A stretch of DNA of 64,000 nt, taken from assembly GCA_010405405.1 (NCBI GenBank), contig MU004231.1, positions 240,321 to 304,320 on the forward strand, in the 5' to 3' direction. Below the pieces are notes generated by a model that saw nothing but the letters and a program-made list of their open reading frames with translations, did no database searches and was not told the origin of the DNA. The position numbers were made by a program, and so were the translations under genes. The stretch is from Microthyrium microscopicum (Eukaryota; Ascomycota; Dothideomycetes; Microthyriales; Microthyriaceae). This document shows positions 29,890 to 40,200 of this stretch, piece after piece; positions within the stretch are counted from its first letter, which is position 1, and every line of letters begins with the position of its first letter.

Positions 29890-31601
29890 TCATACATCAT
29901 GTTCCGGCAAGTCTTTTGTCGTTGTCGTTACGCGTGTCTTGTCATGCCATGGGAACCTCAGATTATCTTGATCGGAGAAATCCTCATCATCCTCCTCTTC
30001 AGCAAGAACAACCTCATCCCTGCTAGTCGCTCGATGCCAACTATTCTTGGTACTTGGCCTCGAAGTTGGTGATGAAGACACCTCACATATTTCAATGACT
30101 GGTGTCTGCTTCTTAAACCGACTGAACAGTTCTCGTCTGGAAATGACAGCGTAGACTAGAGCATTGAAGAAGCCTTGTAATGGAAGGACTACGGCGGCAG
30201 CCATGCAGAGTCCGAAACTGATCTTGCCATCGCGAACGATGCTGTAGACCCGATTCATGGTGCTGGGTATCCACATGGTAAGCATGATGAGGTAGAGAAG
30301 AAAGGCTAGCTTTGCATATGTCCTTGCGCCACGGTTCATTTGAGAGGACATTCGCTTTGAGGCACTGGATTTCGGGGGTGTGGGGGTAGTTGATCGACTG
30401 TAGTTGGACAGAGCGGAGGTGATACGAATGACGGGGGATGATGGGCTGGTGTAGATGCTGGTTGTCACAAGACGAGGTACCAGCCGGCCTTCGTTTGATG
30501 GGGAAGGGGTGTTGTTACGCGAGCTTGTGGTGTGTACGTCCTGAGCTGGCGGTGAAGATGGTGGAGTCAGGGCAGTTGCCGCGCCAGGAACCGCCGTGCC
30601 GTCACCAAAGCCTGGGACTCGAATTGGTATGAATCGAGCAGTGCTGGGTCGCTGGATGGTAGAGATTGAAGGCCGAGTTTCGGTCAGTGTTGATGAAGTG
30701 ACTGATTGAATATCGCAGGATGGGTCTCGAAAGTCGGAACATTGTGAGATTTCAGTCCGAGTTACGATATCCAGTTTTGGATTATAGTATTCTTCTTCCT
30801 CTTCACGGATATCTGGTAGTTCGGGCTCGTGATGTGATAATTGATTTCTCATCAGGCGATTGCGAATCTGTCCTTTTTGGATGCTACGACCGGTGACACC
30901 ATAAAGTATCATGGTCAGAGTTATAACTATCCAGACAGGGCCGTAAAATGTGGATAGTCGTAGTTTGTCGTGCTTTGCTGAAATCCAGCACCATAGCTAT
31001 TGGAATCAGTACAATGTAGATGAAAAAGCTAGGCCCATCTTACCGTGGCGTTTCCATAATAATCAGTCCCTCTAGTCACGTCCAATCCCAGATAAGTTAA
31101 AGCTGGGACGGCTGGAACTCCATAACAGAATAGGAAGTACCACTTTTCTAATTTCTGAAGATCCACATTCATTCTGGTGGTATTGAACGTGAGAAACACA
31201 TTCACTGCCATGCAGAACGTCCAAAGACAATCAGCAGGTATAAACCCATTCCAAACATCAGTTATGGACAAAAGATTTGAGGATTTCACTTACCACTGAA
31301 CAAAAGTTGCTTGAGCCTTGCAGGTAGATGAGTGTACCCCAGCTCTGATCCCAAGGGGTCCGATCAAGGTTGCGACATTCGACATCAGATTGCCCCAAGA
31401 GGCAAGGAATATCAGGCGATTGAACTTCCTTACGCGCAAGGATTCCATGCACATGAAAGTGCTGATAATCAACACGCATCCCAAGACTGACAATACAGAC
31501 ATCGTCCGCTCGACATACTCTAGTGCTTGAGTCTGAGACGTGCTGAGTTTATTTGAGCCTGATGCTCGAGGAAAGAGGACATTCTCGAGTAAAGTCGACA
31601 T
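29890..31601 (-). CDS. cAMP-receptor-like G-protein-coupled receptor
   Basis: Three exons are inferred: 31294-31601, 31044-31245 and 29890-30996 (538 residues). Seven membrane segments: two in exon 1 (VLSVLGCVLIISTFMCM and FLASWGNLMSNVATLIGPLG), two in exon 2 (FIPADCLWTFCMAVNVFLTF and WYFLFCYGVPAVPALTYLGL), one at the start of exon 3 (FYGPVWIVITLTMILYGVTG), and the last two (AKLAFLLYLIMLTMWIPSTM and LCMAAAVVLPLQGFFNALVY) after a long Ser/Pro-rich third loop. YYGNATLWCWIS is typical of the Dictyostelium CAR-like class. The tail is acidic. Intron 2 is canonical (47 nt). Intron 1 has a GTAAGT donor, but the only in-frame junction ends AATGG instead of AATAG, so it may be non-canonical or a mutated acceptor. 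Confidence 0.82.
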
Positions 31602-31847
31602 GATTTTGGCGGTAAGGATTGAATTAAGGTTGAAGTTGTCTTGAACTCAGGCCGCATATGTTGTGAGACCAGTCTAACAGACGTTGCTGTCGCGGTTTAT
31701 TACCATGTAATTGCTGGCATGCAGGTAGTCGTATTGCACAAAAACGGACAGTTTGCAAAGATTTCTGCAAGTCTCTATGGCTTCGATTGCAGTCCTGGGG
31801 TAGATTTACTTCTGACAAGATGGATATGGCTAGGGTGAAGCCAATTA

Positions 31848-32378
31848 TCAAGCAGTTGATATGTGTGAGGATGTAGTATCAAAACACGAGATAGACGCTG
31901 CTCGATCCTTGAAATAGATCGTCGGAATAAGTATGTTCTGCGCTGTTACCGCAAAGTAGTGAAAGTATACCAAGCAATCCTTGTGACCGTCACACGAGTC
32001 TATCGTGAAAACACACGGTTCAGGTGGAGTGGATTCAAAGAAACATGCGCGCGAGTATTCGATAGTGGCAGAGGACCAACTTGGCAAGATATTAGGCGAA
32101 TTGTCCAGCCATTGTATACCTAAGTAAGCCAGTAGGCTGACATCCTCAAAATGGTCATTCGGCATGGCACCTTCACACCAAGAAGTATCTTTCCAAACGC
32201 AATTCACAGGTGCGCTTCCAATGAAAAAGTGACTCTTGGGCCCATTTACCGCTCCAACAATGTTCGTGCCGCACTCTCTGCACACGCTCTGCATGAGGGC
32301 ACGCGAAATCAGGAAATTGATGGCCACAAACCAGAATGATGGGAGCTTTGCTGGCAGTGCAAAGCCAACCGCAGCCAT
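31848..32378 (-). CDS. Possible secreted cysteine-rich protein
   Basis: Single open frame of 176 residues from the ATG at 32378. A hydrophobic N-terminal segment (PSFWFVAINFLISRALMQSV) could be a signal peptide or anchor. The rest has nine cysteines (SVCREC, VNC, SWC, RAC, EPC, DSC, KDC, ISC) and protein-like stretches such as LAYLGIQWLDNSPNILPSWS. Not recognised; a 5' exon may be missing, since an AACGCAG acceptor-like sequence abuts the ATG. It lies between the GPCR and the Pho85-type kinase on the same strand. Confidence 0.42.
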   Translation of the reverse strand: MAAVGFALPAKLPSFWFVAINFLISRALMQSVCRECGTNIVGAVNGPKSHFFIGSAPVNCVWKDTSWCEGAMPNDHFEDVSLLAYLGIQWLDNSPNILPSWSSATIEYSRACFFESTPPEPCVFTIDSCDGHKDCLVYFHYFAVTAQNILIPTIYFKDRAASISCFDTTSSHISTA

Positions 32379-33203
32379 CTGCGTTCTGCAGCATCCGGCG
32401 GTTGTGGGACGGCATGCCCAACCTTTGTGTTGCCCATGAGGACTCTAGCGAGTTCGCTTGATTCCACGGACAAATAGAGCGATGGCAAGGTGCATGAAAC
32501 AAGCGCTTTCTTCAGATGCACATTGGAGAAGATGGGGCGAGGTGCAGAGAAGGCGGCTCTTATTGGGTTATGCAGCATGGAGGTGAAGTTGGGTCCAGGT
32601 TGAGGCAATTCGGATTGGCTACTAAATTTGGAGTAAACCACCAATGCCAATCGGGGAGAGTAGGTACATCACCTTTTTCAATTCTCTCCGGCTGCTTTTT
32701 GAGGCTGACTATGACTGTTGCGATTTTATGATCATGTAAGAGTAGCCGAGTTGTCAGATCTCAAAATGTGCCACCCAAAGTGATTTTTGCCTACTACTGT
32801 ACTTCAATTTATCATTCTGCATGCCAGAAAGCAAATACTTTTGAATATACCGGTACAGGAAGTGAATAGGAGGACAATCATCACCAGCAACTTTGACTTG
32901 AGAGATGGTATTTGCTAGTCAAATGTCAGCCTACCCAAACTGACTGACACACTTGTGCCGATTCGATACAGATGCACAACTGATGTATGGAAGGCTCAGA
33001 GTGCATAAAAGAACATGCGAGATGCAGAAGAGTTCATTCTCTGTCTAGTAAAATGCAGCTCCTCCCGAATCCGGAGACCTACAACCCTTCCTTCCTCATT
33101 CGATTGCAGTAAGATGCGCATATCATCTTATGGTCGACAAAAAGCAAATTCAAACGAGACAGAAGATCCTATGCACATCGCACTGCTTCGGAATTCAGGC
33201 AAA
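32379..33203. other. Intergenic region
   Basis: 825 bp with no supported gene; several overlapping open frames without protein-like composition. May hold 5' exons of the Cys-rich open frame at 31848-32378. Confidence 0.35.
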
Positions 33204-33515
33204 TTAGGAGAAGGGACGTTTGGCATTCGTGGACAGCGGACTGTTCGACGGCTTTCTCTTTTCCCCCCTCTTCTCGATCTGGCCAAGTGATGCGTGTGTA
33301 GGCGCCGATGGAGGTCCCATGAGGGTTCGATCAGCAACATTTTTGAGGGATATAAGAGACTCAACCGCAGCCTGTTCGGAAGCAATGAGAGGTTCTGCCG
33401 GATTACCCTCAAAGAGAGATGGCAGACACCAATCATCAAAGTTCAATTCCTGCTGTTCTTGAGAGGGCGATATGTGTTCTTCCGGCACACTTTTGAGACG
33501 TGAATTGCTCGTCAT
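33204..33515 (-). CDS. Open frame continuing the Pho85-type kinase frame after its stop
   Basis: From the ATG at 33515 it encodes 103 residues (MTSNSRLKSVPEEHISPSQE at the start, LNFDDWCLPSLFEG in the middle, a basic KRGEKRKPS cluster and NAKRPFS at the end). The same frame is open without a stop all the way back to 33617, the base after the kinase TAG, giving 137 sense codons in phase with the kinase. It could be an independent small gene, a readthrough extension or a decayed fusion. Its composition is protein-like and polar with a possible nuclear localisation signal. Confidence 0.42.
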   Translation of the reverse strand: MTSNSRLKSVPEEHISPSQEQQELNFDDWCLPSLFEGNPAEPLIASEQAAVESLISLKNVADRTLMGPPSAPTHASLGQIEKRGEKRKPSNSPLSTNAKRPFS

Positions 33516-33617
33516 ATGGGGGGTTTCTTTTGTTTTGCTGCTAAGTTCAGCCTGGCCAGCCGTTGAAGTATCGATAGAAATTGAATTATTGGATGTTAGG
33601 TTAGAGCCGGGGTTCGT

Positions 33618-34661
33618 CTAAAACGCGCCTTGCGACATTGGATAGCCTGACATTGGCTGCTGGGAGCCTTGGGGCATATTTTGTTGTTGTCCCATCCTAG
33701 ATTGCTGTTGCTGGTGATGCTGACTTTGGGGAAGATCGTTGAACCAAGGATGCCTCAAAGCATCGGCTGCAGAGATTCTGAGCTCCGGCCGTAACTGAAG
33801 CATACTGCTGAGGAGGTTCAGACCGATAGGATCGACCGAAGGTAGGATTAGCCGCAAGTCTTGGGTTGCAAAGACTTGGAAATTGGGCTTGTATTCTGGA
33901 AATTGGGATATGCCTGGCCAGCTTCTTTCGGATGGTGTTCCCATCAGTCGGAATATTCTTTGCAGCTGATCTTCATTGGTAGTGCCTGGAAAAAGTGGTC
34001 TGCCGGTATACATTTCTGCCATGATACATCCAGCACTCCAGATGTCAATACTGGTGTTGTACATTCTACTGCCTAATAGAACGTCCGGAGCACGATACCA
34101 TAGCGTTACGACTTCGTTACTGAATGTGTTGACCGGAATTCCGAATGCTCTTGCGAGGCCAAAATCTGCCAATTTTAGCTGACCCTTGGTATTGATCAGC
34201 AGGTTTTGGGGCTTAAGATCCCGATGAAGAACGCGATTTTCATGGCAGAATGCGATTCCGCGCAGGAGTTGGTACATAAACGATTTGATGGTTCCAGGAT
34301 CAAGAGCGCCTCTATCGCCTCGAGAGTCCATGTACTTCTTCAAGTCCTTGTCCATGAACTCAAACACCAGCATCAACTTGTTCTCGGTGTGGATGACATC
34401 AAACAAAGAGACAATATTTTCATGTTTCAACTCCTTCATAAGGGAAATTTCGCGAATGGCTGTACTCGGTGTGCCTTCTTCAGAATCGAGATGGATCTCT
34501 TTCAGCGCCACGAATTCACCAGTTTGGCGGTTTCGACCCTTGAAAACCTATGCCTAAATCAGTACTGAGCTGGTCGTTTATCTGAGAAGGCTTACAGTGG
34601 CATAAGTACCCTCACCAAGCTTTTCAAGCTGCTGGAACGAGCTGGGGTGTTTCCTATCCAT
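33618..34661 (-). CDS. PHO85: Pho85-type cyclin-dependent kinase (PhoA/PhoB-like)
   Basis: Exons 34596-34661 and 33618-34547, 331 residues; a 48-nt intron interrupts the glycine loop (LGEGTYAT then [10 protein letters not shown]). Complete kinase: lysine in VALKEI (K38), the cyclin-binding helix PSTAIRE (49-55) that identifies Pho85/Cdk5-type CDKs, catalytic HRDLKPQN (D132), DFG (150-152), [14 protein letters not shown] activation-segment end, and the [11 protein letters not shown] insert. The C-terminal tail is Gln/Met-rich and ends at TAG 33618-33620. The family controls phosphate and nutrient signalling, cell cycle and development with Pcl-type cyclins. The same frame stays open beyond the stop (see 33204-33515). 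Confidence 0.94.
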
Positions 34662-35798
34662 TGTCGCGACGATGTTATTCCCAGCGTTAAGACCTTGAAT
34701 GCTAGCCGAGGACGAGTGGTGTTCTATGAAGAAAGATCCAATGTATGCTATTCTTGGAAGGCTGGGAGGCTACGTGGAAGAGTTGGCTTCAAAAAATTGT
34801 GAGTCGTGTGGTGTGTAGAATACTATAGAGGCAAGCGTGGGGTGACTAGCTTTCCAGTGATTGTGATGTCGTACGAAGCGTATGGGGATTGTGCTGGGAC
34901 GAAGTGGTGGTAAAGGGAGGAATAGTAACGGGGCTCTCTGCTCTATCAGAACGAGGCTGTGAAGTAAGCTTGACGAGTGAGGATCGTAATAGTGACCGAA
35001 TGATTCAGTAGAAAGTAAAGGTAGTGATCTGAAGAAAGTGTAACTCTGAGTCAATCTTCAGGGAAAGGCGTTGATGTCGGCGGTTCCAGATGATACAGGC
35101 GCCAGTGAGGGGCAACTACCAAATTGAGATAGAAGCGGCAACCAATTAAAACTTTGCATTTTAAGCCTTTCGGTTACTGCATCCGATCTGAGAGCCGAAG
35201 AAGTTGGCGTTCGGGCCGAACATGTAATTCCCAACCTCCTCTCTTTTGACCCTCAATCTTCTCACCAGGTTGCTTTGTCCAAGGAATTCCTTAAACCCAC
35301 GAGAACGTGTTGCTACATCCACGATCTATGCTGATCATGTCGTAGGGTCTTCACAGTGTCTACGCGGTGTCTACACGGCCTATCCATCTACCTACCTAAA
35401 CTAGGTAAAACTAAATAGCTTGTACTTGAGATTTGCCATAACAAGTGGTCAAAATTTGGCATACGGTGTTAGTACAAATTCTTCCTCTTGGAGTCCCCTC
35501 ATAAGTTTGGTGGAACAAATTGCTACTTTGCTAAGGTCTTGGCCTCATGCAGGCGGGTTGGCGGTGAATCATTCGACCATTTTAAACCCAACGATGAAGA
35601 AGCTGACCGCATCTCTAATTATGGGTCCAAAGCTACTCCGCAAAGCGTACTCTGTCAGGCCTTTTGGCTGCAGAAAGGCTAATCGTGGGACTGATATACA
35701 GCTGCACGTACCAAAATTCTCCGACTCGTTCATTTCTGCATCTTACCATCTCCCTATATCATTGTGTCGACTCAACTTATCGCCATCTCCATACCATC
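34662..35798. promoter_or_regulatory. Divergent intergenic region between the Pho85-type kinase and the O-methyltransferase
   Basis: 1.1 kb between divergent starts; no gene seen. A run of CTACxTA-type words (TCTACGCGGTGTCTACACGG and following, 35357-35405) is mildly repetitive. Confidence 0.45.
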
Positions 35799-37169
35799 AT
35801 GAGCACTCATCTCAGTCAACTCGCCCAGCTGGCAGCAGAAATCTCAAAATCTGCCAAGCAGCTGGATGAATACTTGACCACCAACAATCTACCCCAACCC
35901 AGCTTTGAGATCGATGCTCCTGTGAACTATGACTATATCGTAGACCCCGAAGCTCGACAAGCACAACTGTCTCTGGCAAATGCTGGCAGAAAGCTGTTTT
36001 TACTCATGCAGTCTCCTACCGAGTCTTTCAAGTTCAATGTTATGACGACTATCCATACCATGGGCGCTCTTCAAGCTTTGGGCCAATTCAACGTCACCGA
36101 GAAAGTTCCATTCGACAAGGCAATATCATACGATGAACTAGCTTCCAAGACTGGCCTAGGTCTTGATATGCTGACTAGATGCGTACGAATGGCGAGCACC
36201 AGCTGTATATTTCAGGAGAAGACTCCAGGGTATGTCAGTCATACAGCTATGTCTAAGCTGTTGGCTACGGAAGAAAGCACGCAGGTAGGCATGGCAAGCG
36301 ATGCTGTCTGGTAGTTTGATCTGATGCTGCCATAGGCATTCATCACAATTGCTGCCACTGAGGCGCTTCCGTCTATTGCCAAAATTGCAGAAGCACTTAA
36401 ATCTTCACCTGAAGGACAAGTCGCTCCATTCGACTTGGCTTTTGGCATGCCCTTCTTTGAGCATAAGAAAAAGAACCCGGCCAAGAGCGCAGTGTTTGCC
36501 AAAGTGATGGCTGGCACCAAAAAGCAGAATCGCGGTCAAGAAGTTGTCGACGTCTTTGATTGGGATCGTTTCACTGGACTACTAGTTGACGTATGTTATA
36601 ATTGAATTGACATTGGTTCGATCACTGACTAGAGTATCAATTAGGTCGGAGGAAGCGTTGGTCATCTCGACGCCGCCCTGGCCAAGCAGAATCCTCAGCT
36701 AAATTTCCTGACTGAAGATCTTCCGCAACTGAAAGAACAAGCAGAGAGCTATATTCAAGCTGACGGTCTCTCCTCGCAAATCTCGTTTATTGCCCATGAC
36801 TTCTTCACGCCGCAGCCTGAGCAGGCTAAAGGAGCAAATGTCTATCTACTAAGTCATGTAATCCACGATTGGCCAGATCAGAAATGTGAAGAGATTTTGC
36901 GACACGTCGTCAAGTCCATGGCACCAGACAGTAGCCTCATACTGGTAGAAGCTTTACTCCCCGAGCCAGGCCAGCTGGACGACTACTCAGAGGCTATCAT
37001 AAGAGCACATGATATGGGCATGTTTAATTATCTGAAAGCTAAGCAGCGGTCAGCAAAGGATCTGGAAAAGTTGATGAAACTGGTCGATGAACGCCTGAAG
37101 ATCGTGAAGATTGTGGGACCTCCGACGACTAGAATGAATAGCGTAGTAGAATTTGCGTTTCGGAGCTAA
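35799..37169 (+). CDS. SAM-dependent O-methyltransferase (COMT-like)
   Basis: Exons 35799-36284, 36336-36590 and 36645-37169, 421 residues. The N-terminal half is a dimerisation/winged-helix region (YDELASKTGLGLDMLTRCVR). The SAM site straddles intron 2: LLVD then VGGSVGHLDAALAKQNPQLN. The catalytic base is expected in LLSHVIHDWPDQKCEEILRH (the HDW motif), followed by SLILVEALLPEP. The C-terminus FAFRS is close to the usual end. The family methylates hydroxyl groups of fungal secondary metabolites, but no synthase gene is nearby, so the substrate is open. Introns are 51 and 54 nt. Converges with the NACHT-ankyrin gene, whose 3' end is only 97 bp away. Confidence 0.9.
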
Positions 37170-37266
37170 ATCTCCACAAGATACGTATAATTGGTTCATT
37201 CAATTAGAAAGTCTTCAAACTCGTAGTCAGTATACCGCCTAGCACTGATGCACCAAGGTACCCGGA

Positions 37267-40200
37267 TCATTCTTCTTTCCTTTCAAACATCTTGAGCACA
37301 TCTGTATTGCCACATGCTGCAGCAATGTCCAGCGGGGTTTGCCTCCTAACATCCTCCAAGGTTGAATCCAAACCCTTGCTCAAGAGCGCTTCAAACCAGC
37401 CCACTCGATCTTTGCTTCGTGCAGTAATATGTAGCAGTGACCGTCCATCGTTGTCCGTCGCAGCTAAGTTAGCTCCAGCATCTTGCAGTCTTGTCAAGAC
37501 ATCCACCTCACTGAATTCTCTGAAATCGCGTTGCATCACGCTATCCTGATAGGATCTACCAGACCAGAATATTTTGAAGATTGGGGTCTGGCCAGAACTG
37601 TCACGGGCGTTGATATCCAAGCCTCGACTGAGGAGGTCATAGAAAACCTCAACGACGGGAGGATACGACGGAAGACGTGCAGCGAGATGCAGGGCAGTAG
37701 TTCCTTTGTTACTAGGCACGCGTGGATCTGCTCCTGCTGACAGTAGACTTTGAAGTGCCACGATGTTGAGCTCATTATAGAACTGGTAACCATAGAACTG
37801 GAGACCAGTTGCGCGGTCTAGGGCGTAGAAAAAGGGCGTCTTTCCTTCAAAGTCGCGATGATGAATGACTTCTGGATGACTTTTGATGAGCTGGGCCATT
37901 GAGTTGCCAATGTCAGGTTTTTTGCCCGAGTTGGTGCGGTACTGGAGCATATGGTGCAGAGCGTTTCTACCATCATAGTCGCGGGCTGTCGGGTTCGCAC
38001 CAAGCGCAAGTAGCTGATTGAAAATGGACGGCCTAGACGCTTTGCCGATGTGTTTTATATAGGCATCTGGACCGTCGGGGCTGCTGCAAGCTGCATGTAG
38101 GAGTGTTCGGCCTTTTCCATCGCGAATCTCGGTATCGAGGTCTGGAAAATCCAAGATGGGACCAACGACATCACTTCCCATTAGGAGCTCGTGTAGAACA
38201 CAACGAGACTCGGAGACCATTCGCAAGCCTGATTCTGAAAGGTATTTCTCGGTGTCTTCTTTGCTTTTGAGCCTTTCCATCTGTTGAGATTTCAAGTTTT
38301 CTACCATGTGCAAGTGCCTAGGAATCAACGGCTCACTACTTTGTTGTTCAAAGGTAATCTCTTCCCATTTGGCAAAAGGGTCGGCCCCGTGGCGCAATAA
38401 CAGCTCAACCATCTCGACGCTTGCCTCCTTGGCAGCTACCTGGTCTTCAAGCATGCTCGCTGGAGACAATACATGTGCTTTCGCAGCACACACTAATGGA
38501 TACGATCCATAGACCTTGTTGAGGCTTTCGGACAGATTCTCCATTTCGCTGATTTGATAGTCTTTCTTTTCTCTGATATTTGGATCAATACCGCTTGATA
38601 AGAGAGTTTCAAGCGCAGCTACATTTGCGCTCTTGATAGCTCCATATAGAGCATCTGTTGTTACCGAAGCGCCCTTTGAAATCAAGAGACGAATTATCTC
38701 AATATCATCGCCAGCAGATCCAAGACAGGTATTTCCATCATTATCAACAGCATTGACATTGCTTCCAGCAAGAATTAGTGAACGGGCAGCTTCTCGCTGA
38801 TATGGGCCAACAGAGCAATCGGCAGCTCCCAGTGCTCGAAGCAATGGAGTCTGACCATGCGAATTTCGAGCCTCCAAGTTTGCTCCATGAGCTATCAAGT
38901 ATGGAAGTGCAAGCGAAACTTGCCACCAGTGACTCCCTTGCGCCACGATCATGAGCGCGTTGTTACCAGTGAACCATCTCCACTGCTTGTTAATCCGGGT
39001 CTTGGTCATACCCGGATCGTCTATGTCAACGTGAAACTTTTCCACAAGGAGGCGCACTATCGCCATATTTGGCTCCGATCGGCCAACGGCTTGGATCAAA
39101 AATGGCGTCCATGGCCAAAACCTTTGTTCGGGGCCGTCTGGTGTGATCTGACTTCAGTTAGCATCATTACGACTTAGGGAGTGAATGGGGGTATGGTTTT
39201 GTGGTAGCAAAATCTTGTACATCAGTGAACACAATACGACACAAGACATCAATGTGTAAGGCCAGAGTCGACTTGTGATGCGATGGAAGCCATCGAGTGT
39301 TTTGGTACCATCCGAGGGCTTTTATACACTGGGGAATTCTTACCGCTTCTTTATGGAAATTTAACCCTGCTTTCTTCTCATTGCCTGCAGCATGCCAGAG
39401 GCCATCTTTCAGCTTCGCCTCAGCTTCGAGAGTTCCGAGTTTTTCAAATAGAGAAGCGAAGCCAAATTTGACCAGAACCTCAAGATTTGCTTCGCCAAAA
39501 CTCCGGCCAGAGCCACAGCTTTCCCTCGCGAGAAAGTCCACACCCAAGTGGAAAAGGCTCTCTACGGTATCGAACTCTCTTCGGACCAAGAGTAAGCTGA
39601 ACAAGTCTGAATTGGCTTGACCACGCTTGATGTGGTCAAAGCTAACCAAAGCTTTGGGGCTGACCTGCTTGAAAAGCATCAATGACTCCAACAACTCATT
39701 GCTTATACTGCCACCCAAGTTTCCTGACACAGCCAATTGGTGATTATTCATGTTCAAAAGTAGAGTGGCCGTATAATCGTTACCCATCGAAAATTCTGCA
39801 AAAGTACTGATATAGCGGTCAGAAAGACCTGGCATGGAGGCGTCACTTTTGATTTTGAGTATATCCGGGCGTCTTTTAAGCAACATTTCGATGATTTCTT
39901 CCATCCTAGGGGTAAAAAATCTTGTATTAACACGGGTTGATCCACTTCCAAAAGACAGCGCAGCTGACGCGTTGAGCCTCGGTCGCGAGCTATCCTTGAG
40001 CTTGACACTAGCATCGCGATATGCTTTAATGTCTGCTGGGTGTCGCTGTTGACTCCAAAGTCGATGTTCGACCTCAAAGTCAAGACAGGCGCGAAGTGTG
40101 GAGGCACCGTTTAACTTTGCCCCTGCTTGCAGCAGAAGATAGACGCTCTCTGATATTCCTGATCGACAAGCGTAGTCAAGAGCAGTATACTTGTCGTAAT

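Noticed and set aside
35357-35405. CTAC-rich stretch considered as a telomere-like or satellite repeat
   Set aside because: Too short and irregular; just a local compositional bias.
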